In this document: positions 56,170-64,000 of the stretch, one piece after another | Numbering within the stretch: position 1 is the stretch's first letter | How the letters are laid out: every line of letters starts with the position of its first letter | Assembly: GCA_958298945.1 (NCBI GenBank) | Contig: OY282605.1 | Coordinates: 25,894,811-25,958,810, forward strand | DNA: 64,000 bases | Origin: Atherix ibis | Lineage: Eukaryota > Arthropoda > Insecta > Diptera > Athericidae | Direction of reading: 5' to 3' | The notes under the pieces: generated by a model | Database searches by the model: none | Seen by the model: the letters and a program-made list of their open reading frames with translations, nothing else | What the model was told of the DNA's origin: nothing | Program-made: the position numbers and the translations under genes

Positions 56170-57856
56170 TTATGCAATAGAAAAAAAAGAACTAATTTTG
56201 GGCTGAATAATTTTATTATTGTAACTTTTACGTGCTTTCTCCTCTAGCCTCTTTAATAAGACAATGTCCTGCATGGAAACATCATTTTCCTCAGCCCACT
56301 GAGCGCAAATTGCAAATGATTTCATAGCATCATTATGAGCTATCTTAACTTTAACACCCATTGCAATATCTTCATCTTCTTCAGAGTCTACAAGGGATGC
56401 TGAAATTTCTTTTGGAGTAGCGTGCTCTATTATCTCTTCATCGGTTAAGTCCATTAAAAACTCATTCACACCCGTTGCCCAATCATGTATTTCTTTTTCA
56501 GGAATGTCATCTTTTGGATTTAAAGTAGTGATTATATGTTTTATTGATCTCAAGTCGGCAAATACGGAACCGGACAGTATTTCATGGCGTAAATCTTTAA
56601 GCGGAATCAAATCTTCATCTTCCCACTGCGATGCAAGCTGTGTCCACAATGTAGACCAGCTTTTCTGTATGTTTTTTCCGCTAATGTTTTGCCAAGCTAG
56701 GTCCAAGAAAGTAACAGCAATCTTCAAGTTAAACTTTTTAAGAACTAGCGCTATGTTCCCATCGTTTTCTTTTAAAATATATTCCAGTAACTGCTTTCTG
56801 TAAGAAACCTTAATATTTTGTATAAGATTTTGGTCCATAGGCTGTAAGATTGCCGTACAATTTGGTGGTAAAAATAGCACCCTGAAGTTCGGGTCAAAAT
56901 TAATATCTTCCTCTTTGGGATGTGAAGGTGCATTATCCAATATTAATAGTGCTTTCAGTGGTCTATTCACCTCAGCTAAATATTTTTTTACATCTAGTAT
57001 AAAATAATTTTTGAACCAGTCCAAGAAAAGTGACGTTGACATCCATCCCTTTTTAGTTGCTTTATATACAACTGGAAGTTTGGCATTTTGAAAAGCTCTT
57101 GGCTTAACAGATTTTCCAATAACCAAAAGAGGCAGTTTGTGCGTTCCTGCAGCATTTGCGCAGGGCATAAATGTGACCCGATCCTTGGAAATTTTTCTAC
57201 CAGGGGCTGCTTTTTCATTTGCATGCACCCATGTGGTACCAGGCAAAACTCTCCAAAAAGCAGCGGATTCATCTGCATTGTAGACTTGCTCTTCAGTCAA
57301 GTTCATTGCAGCAATGATGTCGGTAAACTTTTTTTGAAACGGCTCAACGGCGTTGATATCGCTCGAAATTTTTTCACCACATATTTTTAGAAATCGAATT
57401 CCATGTCGTTTTTTAAATTTATCTAGCCAGCCTGCACTGGCTAAAAAATCGTCCTTCCCAGTCATTTTGAAGTAAAAAAATTTTGCCTTGGCTCTTAAAA
57501 TTTCAGATGAAATTGGGATATGGTGATTTCTTTGTTGTATAAACCATGTATACACTGCTTCCTCAACTTCCGGATGTTCTGCTTTTTTAATAACTTTTTT
57601 CTTGCCTAAAATAACTTATTAATTAAAAAAATGGTTTAACATATTTAGATTCAAATTTACCTGCTCCATGATAAGTATTCGAAACAAATCGATTAATTTT
57701 TTCTTTATTTTTTTTAATGTCTGAAACAGTTGACTTAGGTATTTTAAATATGTCCGCCACCTGCCTAATAGTTTTGCCTGAATCAAGGCTTTGTAATATT
57801 TGACACTTTTCTTTTAACAATAACGTTTTATGCTTGCGTTTACTATTTGAAGCCAT
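56170..57856 (-). CDS. Pogo/Tigger transposase, two exons, apparently intact
   Basis: Exon 1 is 57,856-57,661 and exon 2 is 57,605-56,170, giving 543 residues. The start is MASNSKRKHKTLLLKEKC. Residues 1-60 are a pipsqueak/CENP-B-type helix-turn-helix (IRQVADIFKIPKSTVSDIKK). About 80-140 is the second, CENPB-type helix-turn-helix (VEEAVYTWFIQQRN to KFKKRHGI). The DDE_1 catalytic domain has D177 (YNADESAAFW), D289 (LLILDNAPSHP) and D323 (LQPMDQNLI), with 33 residues between the last two. An acidic patch (DSEEDED) precedes the tail. The protein ends QPKISSFFSIA, where Q533, I536, F539 and F540 form a consensus PCNA-interacting (PIP) box; Drosophila pogo transposase is known to bind PCNA. The enzyme should excise and insert the element at TA sites in the nucleus. 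Splicing is inferred from consensus sites and frame continuity. Confidence 0.93.
57606..57660 (-). other. 55-bp intron of the pogo transposase
   Basis: On the reverse strand it starts GTAAAT at 57,660 and ends TTATTTTAG at 57,606. Splicing joins GGAGCAG to GCAAGAAA and keeps the frame (Gly66 is split). Unspliced RNA would stop a few codons into the intron, giving a 77-residue protein with only the first helix-turn-helix. Confidence 0.85.
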
Positions 57857-58089
57857 GACTTTAAGGAACCCACTTCAAATTTAAAAATTTTAAAATTATG
57901 TAAACCTTTCCGAACATGCTCTTACAAGAGAACAAAAATTCAACTGCTATGACTTTAATACAATACTTACACGTACACATATATGTATACTTACTTATAA
58001 CGTAAAAAAAAATTCACAGAATTCAACACAGAAAAAAAGTAAAAACGGTACAATAACGATTTTGTACTCTTTCAATACGCACGAAAAAA

Positions 58090-58190
58090 TTTGTCCGGAC
58101 TATAGAGGTTAAAATTTGAAATTGTCCGAATCATGGAATGTGTCCGGATTACTGGAGTGTCCGGAGTGGCGCATGTCCGGACTAGCGAAG
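58090..58190. promoter_or_regulatory. Subterminal gtccgga repeats, right side of pogo element
   Basis: Five copies of tgtccggactata or close variants lie between the start of the gene and the right end (about 58,091, 58,124, 58,141, 58,158 and 58,174). Two more plus a variant (gtcggattaccg) lie at the left end (about 55,985-56,040). Pogo-type elements carry such repeats as transposase binding sites, so that role is likely. Being upstream of exon 1 they could also affect its transcription. Confidence 0.7.
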
Positions 58191-58200
58191 TTGTACTGTA

Positions 58201-59614
58201 ATAAGAAAACTGATCACCAAACACAAAGGACATTTTTACTATACCATAGAAACAAAAATTTCGCAATTTTTTTAATATTGCATCTTTAATTTAATAATAA
58301 TAAATATTTTATAAAAATTTTTTTTTTTTATATTTAAGTTCAAAATTAATATAATTTAAAAAAAAAAGAGTTTTTTTTTTCGCCTAAAACCAAAGTGATC
58401 GTACACTTTTGTCCTGCAGTGTATATTTTGTATTTTATCTAAATTTACTCGAATGCACTATTTTTTATTAAAATATCTTCATTTTACCACAGTTTTTATT
58501 ATCTATGCAAACAAGCTTAATATTCATTATTGTGAATTTGATTGTATAGTAAAATACTGGATTCATTTCCTTAATACTTGCCCCATCACATTAAGGTTGA
58601 TCTTATTCAGTAGCCACAATTAGTGTTGAAGTAGACGAGGAGCTTCATACATGTTAACTTTCTGGCTAGTAAAATTATGATAATCTTAGTCTATGATGTA
58701 ATTCTCTGAAAATGTGTTAAGAATCATTATTTCTGTATAAACGAATATAGAAAAACGTGTATGTTGATAAAGGTGCGCAAATAAATATGCAATGGTGATG
58801 ATCCTAATACCAGTGCTAGTAATACTCATACAAATAGTATTGATCGCGATCTTGGAAAAGGTTGATTTTGATTTGCCGGTACTAAAGATTATTTAGCGAT
58901 GAAAGAAAGTATAAAAAAAATTTACTAAATTAAAAGAGACCGACAAATTTGTAGTGCAATTAGAGATATTCAGACAACGACGATGTTTGAAATGATTTCG
59001 TTTTAATTGCACGCACTAATGTCCGTGTTCTCGTACTACCAGGAGGAGTAGTCAGTCCATTGGCATCGACATTGCTATTGCTTTAAGTGAAAATAACTCA
59101 TTTTATGTTAAAGGCATCATTAGAGAGTATCCAGTTAAAGGCATTTCCGTGAGCTATTACCATGTAATGCGTTAGAATTGTAATTTGCAAAATTGTAATA
59201 ATTTCATAGCACTGAGTTATTTTCTGAATACATTCATGCCAGTAAAGTAACATGTACATAAGTTTTGTTAGTTCATATTTGATTTTATTTCTACCCGAAG
59301 CGATTCTTCAACGATGTAGCCTAATATATTGAAAGTATTAATAATAAATCTGAATAACTATTCGCACTTTGGTAAAAAGCGTTTCGTTGTAGACTTTTAT
59401 TACATTAAACATCAATAAATAGCTCTATTAATAATATACTTACAGAAATAGGTAATATGTGTAGCACAGGTGTATGTTTCAATTTATCATACTTGATAAG
59501 AATATGATTTATTCGGAATATTAATAAATGGTAAGGAAATATTTTAACTTCTATACGAGGTATAGCAGAAACTGAATACTGCTTCTAGATATGTAGACAG
59601 GGGAATACAACTTA
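58201..59614. other. AT-rich stretch without recognised genes
   Basis: No recognised coding, RNA or repeat signal. A protein-like impression near 58,840-59,060 could not be turned into a domain. Confidence 0.5.
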
Positions 59615-59690
59615 ATAAAAAAACATTTGAAGTAAAAGAATAGATATTGTAAAAATCCTTCAAGGTGTAAAAATGCTTTAAATTAGCAAC
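59615..59690. repeat. Isolated piece of the ~176-bp satellite
   Basis: The phrase gatattgtaaaaatccttcaa at about 59,642 (shown here split: gatattgtaaaa, atccttcaagg) and its flanks match the middle of each unit of the array at 63.2-64 kb. It directly precedes the Jockey copy, suggesting that the retrotransposon cluster sits within or beside satellite DNA. Confidence 0.7.
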
Positions 59691-59691
59691 A

Positions 59692-60868
59692 AGATATGAT
59701 GAAATACCGACGGAACCTGGGCAAAAACATATAAACAGAAAGCCGACATCTTCGGCAAACACTTAGAAAACATCTTTAAACCTCACGAAGATGTCCAAGA
59801 CATTCTGCATGACGAACAAATATTCCGACAAATATCAACTCAGTTGCCCATAAGTCCACCTCCTAAGTTTTTCACTACTTCCGAAGTTAAATTCACAATA
59901 GAACACCTTTCCAATAAAAAAGCCCCAGGATATGACCTAATAACTTCAGAAATCCTGAAGCAAATTTCCCTCGTCCTTATAACCTATATTTATAATAGTA
60001 TCCTCCGCACATCATTTTTTCCTTCCCTGTGGAAAATTTCCATAATTAAGATGATCCCAAAACCCAATAAGTCCAAAAATCTTCCTACCTCATATAGACC
60101 TATAAGCCTCCTTCCCATGTTATCAAAAATCCTAGAAAAATTAATCCTAAAACGCCTTTATCCCATTTTTGAAACCGAGGGTGTCATTCCTCAGCATCAG
60201 TTTGGATTTCGACCTGAGCATTCCACTATCCAGCAGTGTCATCGCGTAGTCGACTACATATGTTAGCGTGTTCGCTAGAGCGAAAGGAATACTGCCCAGG
60301 CGTGTTTCTTGACATTTCGCATGCTTTCGACCGTGTATGGCACCCTGGATTGCTTTGGAAGTTGCAGCGAGTCCTACCCTCGAGTTATTTCCACATCCTT
60401 AAATCTTATCTCTCAGACCGATATTTTCAGGTAGTTGAAAATATGGAGTACTCTGACATTTATCCAATTTCCGCCGGTGTCCCTTTATCCTTCGTAAAAT
60501 TGTCAATGCCGCCTTTTGTGTTATGTGCGAAACACTGTTATCCACCGTGACCTAAATGTTCCATTTGTTCGTGAAGTATGCATCTCCCGATATAAAAAAT
60601 TCCATTCGCACCTATCCTTCCACCCTAATCCTTTAGGAAGGGAACTTTTCACTCCCACCCTTCCAGTATACACCCATCGACGTTTAAAACGGCGATGGCC
60701 GAGAGATTATTTAAAATTATAAAATAAAATTACCCTGTTCTGAGGTAACATCGATGGGTGTTTTCCTCCACATGTCTTCATGTCCTTGTATATTCCCGTA
60801 AAAACTCTGCCTGTTACTAGCATAAGTAGTTGTAGATATCATTTAAAATAACAAAAAAAAAAAAAAAA
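59692..60868 (+). mobile_element. Jockey-type copy with poly-A tail and internal deletion
   Basis: Begins abruptly inside the pre-RT region (DGTWAKTYKQKADIFGKHL) and ends with an A run of about 17 at 60,850-60,868, the expected signature of a 5'-truncated target-primed insertion. Coding sequence is in two good frames: 59,844-60,266 with KKAPGYDLITSEILKQI, YRPISLLPMLSKIL and FGFRPEHSTIQQCHRVV, and 60,266-60,500 with FLDISHAFDRVWHPGLLWKL and YPISAGVP. At about 60,490 it jumps to the ORF2 3' end, deleting the YADD box and everything to the last 100 or so codons. The 3' part matches 27,300-27,390 joined to 28,933-29,050. Confidence 0.88.
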
Positions 60869-61069
60869 ATGTGGTCTATGAGAAATATTTCTAATACAAT
60901 TGAGAAATGAGAAAATCTTGCCAAATTGTTTCAAAATAAAAAATTGTATTTTTTGTTAAAAGTATTTTAAACATATAAGTTGTAGTAAAAAAAAATCCAT
61001 TATTTTTGCATTAAATTGAAGGTTTTATTAAGCATAGATAGAATGATACGATTTAGGTCAAATATACAC
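60869..61069. other. AT-rich spacer
   Basis: Short spacer between the Jockey poly-A tail and the reverse-strand mariner; probably includes the mariner's 3' untranslated region and terminal repeat, which I could not delimit. Confidence 0.4.
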
Positions 61070-61830
61070 CGTTTTATTTGATAACTTGTTGCCATTTTGG
61101 AGGTAATTTCATAATGCCTCTCTCATAGAAATCCTCTCGACCCTATTGGCAAAAAACTGGGACAGTCGATTTTTACAATCTTCTCTTGAGGCGAATTTTT
61201 CACCCGCAAAATCATTCGTCATAGACAGGAAAAGGTGGTAATCACTTGGTGCCAGGTCCGGGCTATATGTTAAGGTGGATGCATAAGAACATCCCAACCA
61301 AGGTCCCGGAACTTCTGGCGAGTCACTATCGATGTATGCGGACTGGCGTTGTCCTGATGGAACACAATTTCTCGCTTCTGGGCAATTGCTTCTTTCAGAC
61401 GGTCCAATTGTTGACAGTGTAGGTCAAAATTACGAGTTCGGCCGTAGGGGAGCAGCTCATAGTAGATGATTCCCTGCCAGTCCCACCAAACACACAGCAA
61501 AACCTTCCTGGCTGTCAATCCTGGCTTGACCACCGTTTGCGCCGGGTAACCGCGATTTGACCACGACTGTTGTTGCTTGACGTTGTCGTAAGTGACCCAC
61601 TTTTCATCACCAGTAACCATGCGCTTCAGAAATGGATCGATATTGTTGCGATTTAGCAGTGATTCGCAGATGGAAATTCGGTCCATGAGGTTTTTTTGCG
61701 ATAACTCGTGTGGCACCCACACATCGAGCTTCTTTTTGTATCCAGCCTTATTTAAGTGCTTCCAAACGGTTTTTTGTGCAATGTTTAGCTCCTGGGCAAT
61801 CGAAACAGTGCTTTCCAGTTAGCTATCTTA
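61070..61830 (-). pseudogene. Mariner transposase, N-terminally truncated
   Basis: On the reverse strand it opens at the second helix-turn-helix (ESTVSIAQELNIAQKTVWKH), then KKLDVWVPHELSQKNLMDRI (linker), RMVTGDEKWVTYDNVKQQQS (first Asp), VLLCVWWDWQGIIYYELLP, EIVFHQDNASPHTS (second Asp) to LMHPP. There an extra two bases shift the frame, and TYSPDLAPSDYHLF (third Asp) with the C-terminal tail continue in another frame to about 61,109. The first helix-turn-helix is missing: the gene stops within a few bases of the left end of the 61,833 mariner, which presumably landed in it or marks a deletion. Confidence 0.85.
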
Positions 61831-61832
61831 TA

Positions 61833-62950
61833 CACAGTGTGTCCCAAAAATAACCGGGACTTTATATTTAAATCATACAACATGCAGCGCCATCTATTGA
61901 ATTAAAATACGAATTGATCAAAAAAGTTTATGGTGATGATTGTATGAGTCGTACTCAAGTTTATACGTGGTTTTTACAATTTAAAAATGGTCGTGAGGAT
62001 TTAAATGACGACCTAAGGCCAGGTCGTCCAGAAGCTAGTAATCGTGCTGAATTGGTGGAAAAAGTCCGTGAAATCATTGGTATCGATGCAAATTTTACTA
62101 CGAGAATGTTGGCTGAGGAATTAAATACGAGTAAAAACACTATTTGGAGAATTTTAACTAAAGATTTTGGGTAAAAGAAAGGTCTGTGCGCGTTTTGTTC
62201 CACATGAATTAAATGAAGACCAAAAAATCGTTCGTGTGGAGCATTGCAAAGACATTGTTGAAACTGCTGACAAACGGTCCAGACTTTCTTGATTCGATCA
62301 TAATTGGTGATGAGTCATAGTGCTTTAAATATGACCCTAAAACTAAGTGTAAATCTGCTGAATGGAAGTCCTAAGGCGAGCCAAAACCAAAAAAATTGCA
62401 TTTTCAGAAGTCTCGATTTAAGACAATGTCGATTACTTTTTATGATTCGAAGGGTATTGTCCACAAGGAATTTGTTCCAGAAGGTCGAACTGTTAATGGA
62501 GACTACTATTTAGGCATTTTAGATCGTTCATGGAAAAGAATTAGTCATGTTAGACCTGAATATCCAGCACCTCACGATAATGCACCACCTCACAAGATCA
62601 AAAAAGTGAACGAATTTTTGATGGAAAAACGGATTTCTCTCATCAACCACCCTCCGTATTCACCTGATCTATCACCATGTGACTATTTTCTATTTCCAAA
62701 ACTAAAAACCAAAATGAAAGGAGCATTTTATGATGATATCCCAGCCAGTCAAGCAGCCGTAACCGAGGTGCTGAAGAACATTCCTATAAATGACAATAAA
62801 AAAAATCTATGCATGCGCTGCTTGATCGTTTCAAACGTTGTATTGAGTCTAATGGAATCTATTTTGAATAAATAATAACTTTTAAAGATAATATAATGTG
62901 TATTTTATTCTATTGTATATCCAAAAAGGATATTTTTGGGACACACTGTG
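61833..62950 (+). mobile_element. Mariner element with TA duplication
   Basis: Terminal repeats cacagtgtgtcccaaaaa (left) and its complement (right, tttttgggacacactgtg) are flanked by TA at 61,831-61,832 and 62,951-62,952. The element is 1,118 bp, shortened by an N-terminal deletion. Its 5' end is the sequence used, twice and inverted, in the fold-back element at 27,396-28,930. Confidence 0.93.
61900..62875 (+). pseudogene. Mariner transposase, N-terminal deletion and shifts
   Basis: The 5' untranslated sequence joins directly to ELIKKVYGDDCMSRTQVYTW, so most of the first helix-turn-helix and the start codon are missing. The second unit is intact (NFTTRMLAEELNTSKNTIWR). A one-base shift near 62,165 leads to KVCARFVPHELNEDQKIVRV (linker). 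The first catalytic region reads IIIGDES then a stop where W is usual (about 62,318). After another shift, TFYDSKGIVHKEFVPEGRTV and PEYPAPHDNAPPHKIKKVNE (second Asp) and SPDLSPCDYFLF (third Asp) are intact with DD34D spacing. A last shift breaks the C-terminus near KNIPINDNK. Inactive. Confidence 0.88.
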
Positions 62951-63189
62951 TATATTTAAATTCTTAAAAACTCTTTTTCAATGACCTTTGGCGAAAATCA
63001 CGTAATATTGATCTGGCAATACTGCCGGTCATAAGATAGCAATCTGGCAATACTGATCCCAAACCTTCCATTTGGTATTGGGAAAAAATTTTAATAAAAA
63101 ATATAAAATAGGACAAAATGTTTGTTAATAGATATTTTTTTGTCATAGGTTTGACATAGTATATTACCAAAATTTCTTAATTTTTAAAA

Positions 63190-64000
63190 CTTGTTTTTGA
63201 GTCTTTATTATTTATTGTTTTTTTTGAGTAAAAATTAATATTTAATTTTTACAAATTTAAAATGCTTTGGAAGCACAAATAATGGGAAATATATATAAAT
63301 AAAAAAATTAAAATAGAAGAAAAGATATTGTAAAAATCCTTCAGGGCTGCAAGGATCAAGAGATAATTTTTATTATTTTAAATATTATTTATAGGTTTTT
63401 TGAGTAAAAATTATTATTTTAATTTTATAAATTTAATATATTTAAGAAAGCACAAATAATGTAGCTAAAAATTAAATAACAAAATGAAACTAGGAGAAAA
63501 GATATTGTACGAATTTTTCAGGGGAGTTAATATCAAGGATGATGCTTTAATTTTGATTATTATTAATTGGTTTTTTTGAGTAAAAATTACTATTTTAATT
63601 TAATAATTTTAACATATTTTGAAAAGCATAAATAATGGAGAAAAATATTAATTAAACAAATTAAAATACGAGAACAGATGTTGTAAAAATCCTTCAAGGA
63701 TGTAAAGATCAAGTGGTGATGCTTTAATTTTATGTATTTTTATTAGTTTTTTCAGTAAAAATTAATATCTAAATTTTCAAAATTTAACACGTTTTGGGAA
63801 GCACAAATAATTGGAAAAAATTCTATCAAAAAATTAAAATAGAAGAAAAGATATTGTAAAAATCCTTCAAGGATACAAAGATCAAGGGAGAATGATTTAA
63901 AAGTATTATTTATCGATTTTTTGAGTAAAAATTACTAAATTTGGTTTTAAAAATTTAATCTATTTAGGAAAGCACAAATAATGGGGAAACATATTAAAAT
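63190..64000. repeat. Satellite array, ~176-bp units, running off the window
   Basis: Units begin with gagtaaaaatta at 63,226, 63,402, 63,578, 63,753 (cagtaaaaatta) and 63,923, so spacings are 176, 176, 175 and 170 bp. Each unit contains gaaagcacaaataatg and gatattgtaaaaatcctt. Divergence between units is moderate. The last unit is cut by the window end, so the array continues beyond it. The unit length is close to one nucleosome repeat, as in many insect satellites. Confidence 0.93.

Larger units (their letters stand above)
55969..58198 (-). mobile_element. Complete pogo/Tigger-type DNA transposon
   Basis: A 2,230-bp element bounded by TA at 55,967-55,968 and 58,199-58,200. Its terminal inverted repeats begin cagtacaacttcgcta (right end: complement, with tagcgaagttgtactg). 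The CAGT start and TA target site are those of the pogo/Tigger group. It encodes one two-exon transposase on the reverse strand and has repeated gtccgga motifs near both ends. No frameshift, stop or missing part was seen, so on the sequence alone it could be autonomous. Confidence 0.93.

Noticed and set aside
1..64000. CRISPR arrays, operons, phage or plasmid features
   Set aside because: The tandem repeats have no unique spacers, genes are not arranged in operons, and intron and transposon content point to a eukaryote.

Overview
The window looks like repeat-dominated, very AT-rich arthropod (most likely insect) chromatin. The evidence is indirect: short-intron coding, several mariner lineages and a Jockey-type retrotransposon of the kinds common in insects, and no prokaryotic gene layout. 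I recognise no host gene with confidence. Almost everything supportable is a transposable element, a tandem repeat or decayed remains of either, and the species cannot be named from this sequence.

Layout. 1-650 is a 14-bp minisatellite. 3.7-12.5 kb holds decayed copies of one old Tc1/mariner-superfamily family (called here the 'Tc3-like' family; end motif ttgtagtttggaaagtaa), a deleted mariner (5,358-6,099), a decayed mariner (9.8-10.5 kb) and a reverse-strand mariner with TA duplications (11,321-12,500). 15.4-20.3 kb has two non-LTR retrotransposon remnants and another Tc3-like copy. 22.6-24.1 kb is a Tc3-like copy split by a mariner. 24.65-29.15 kb is a Jockey copy split by a fold-back mariner (26.2 kb) and by a second fold-back element (27,396-28,930), which itself carries a nearly intact mariner (27,498-28,787). 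36.7-38.6 kb packs a fold-back mariner, a mariner tail and a Jockey fragment. 43.1-44.9 kb is a Tc3-like copy split by another mariner. 48.2-50.7 kb is a chimera of two mariner families joined across a perfect hairpin. 54.1-54.7 kb is an acidic-codon minisatellite. 55,969-58,198 is a complete pogo/Tigger element. 59.7-63 kb is a Jockey copy plus two mariners, flanked by pieces of a satellite of about 176 bp whose array fills 63.2-64 kb.

How the parts relate. Two elements have long uninterrupted coding capacity: the pogo element (two exons, DDD triad, intact terminal repeats and TA duplication, C-terminal PCNA-binding motif) and the 27.5 kb mariner (364 residues, DD34D triad kept, but a linker deletion and a lost stop codon). 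The rest are non-autonomous or dead. The most unusual theme is fold-back: two unrelated mariner families each have derivatives whose 3' end was replaced by an inverted copy of their 5' end. In one family three copies in this window let the deletion order be read. Two perfect hairpins with identical geometry (25-bp arms, 9-bp loop) add evidence of template-switch events.
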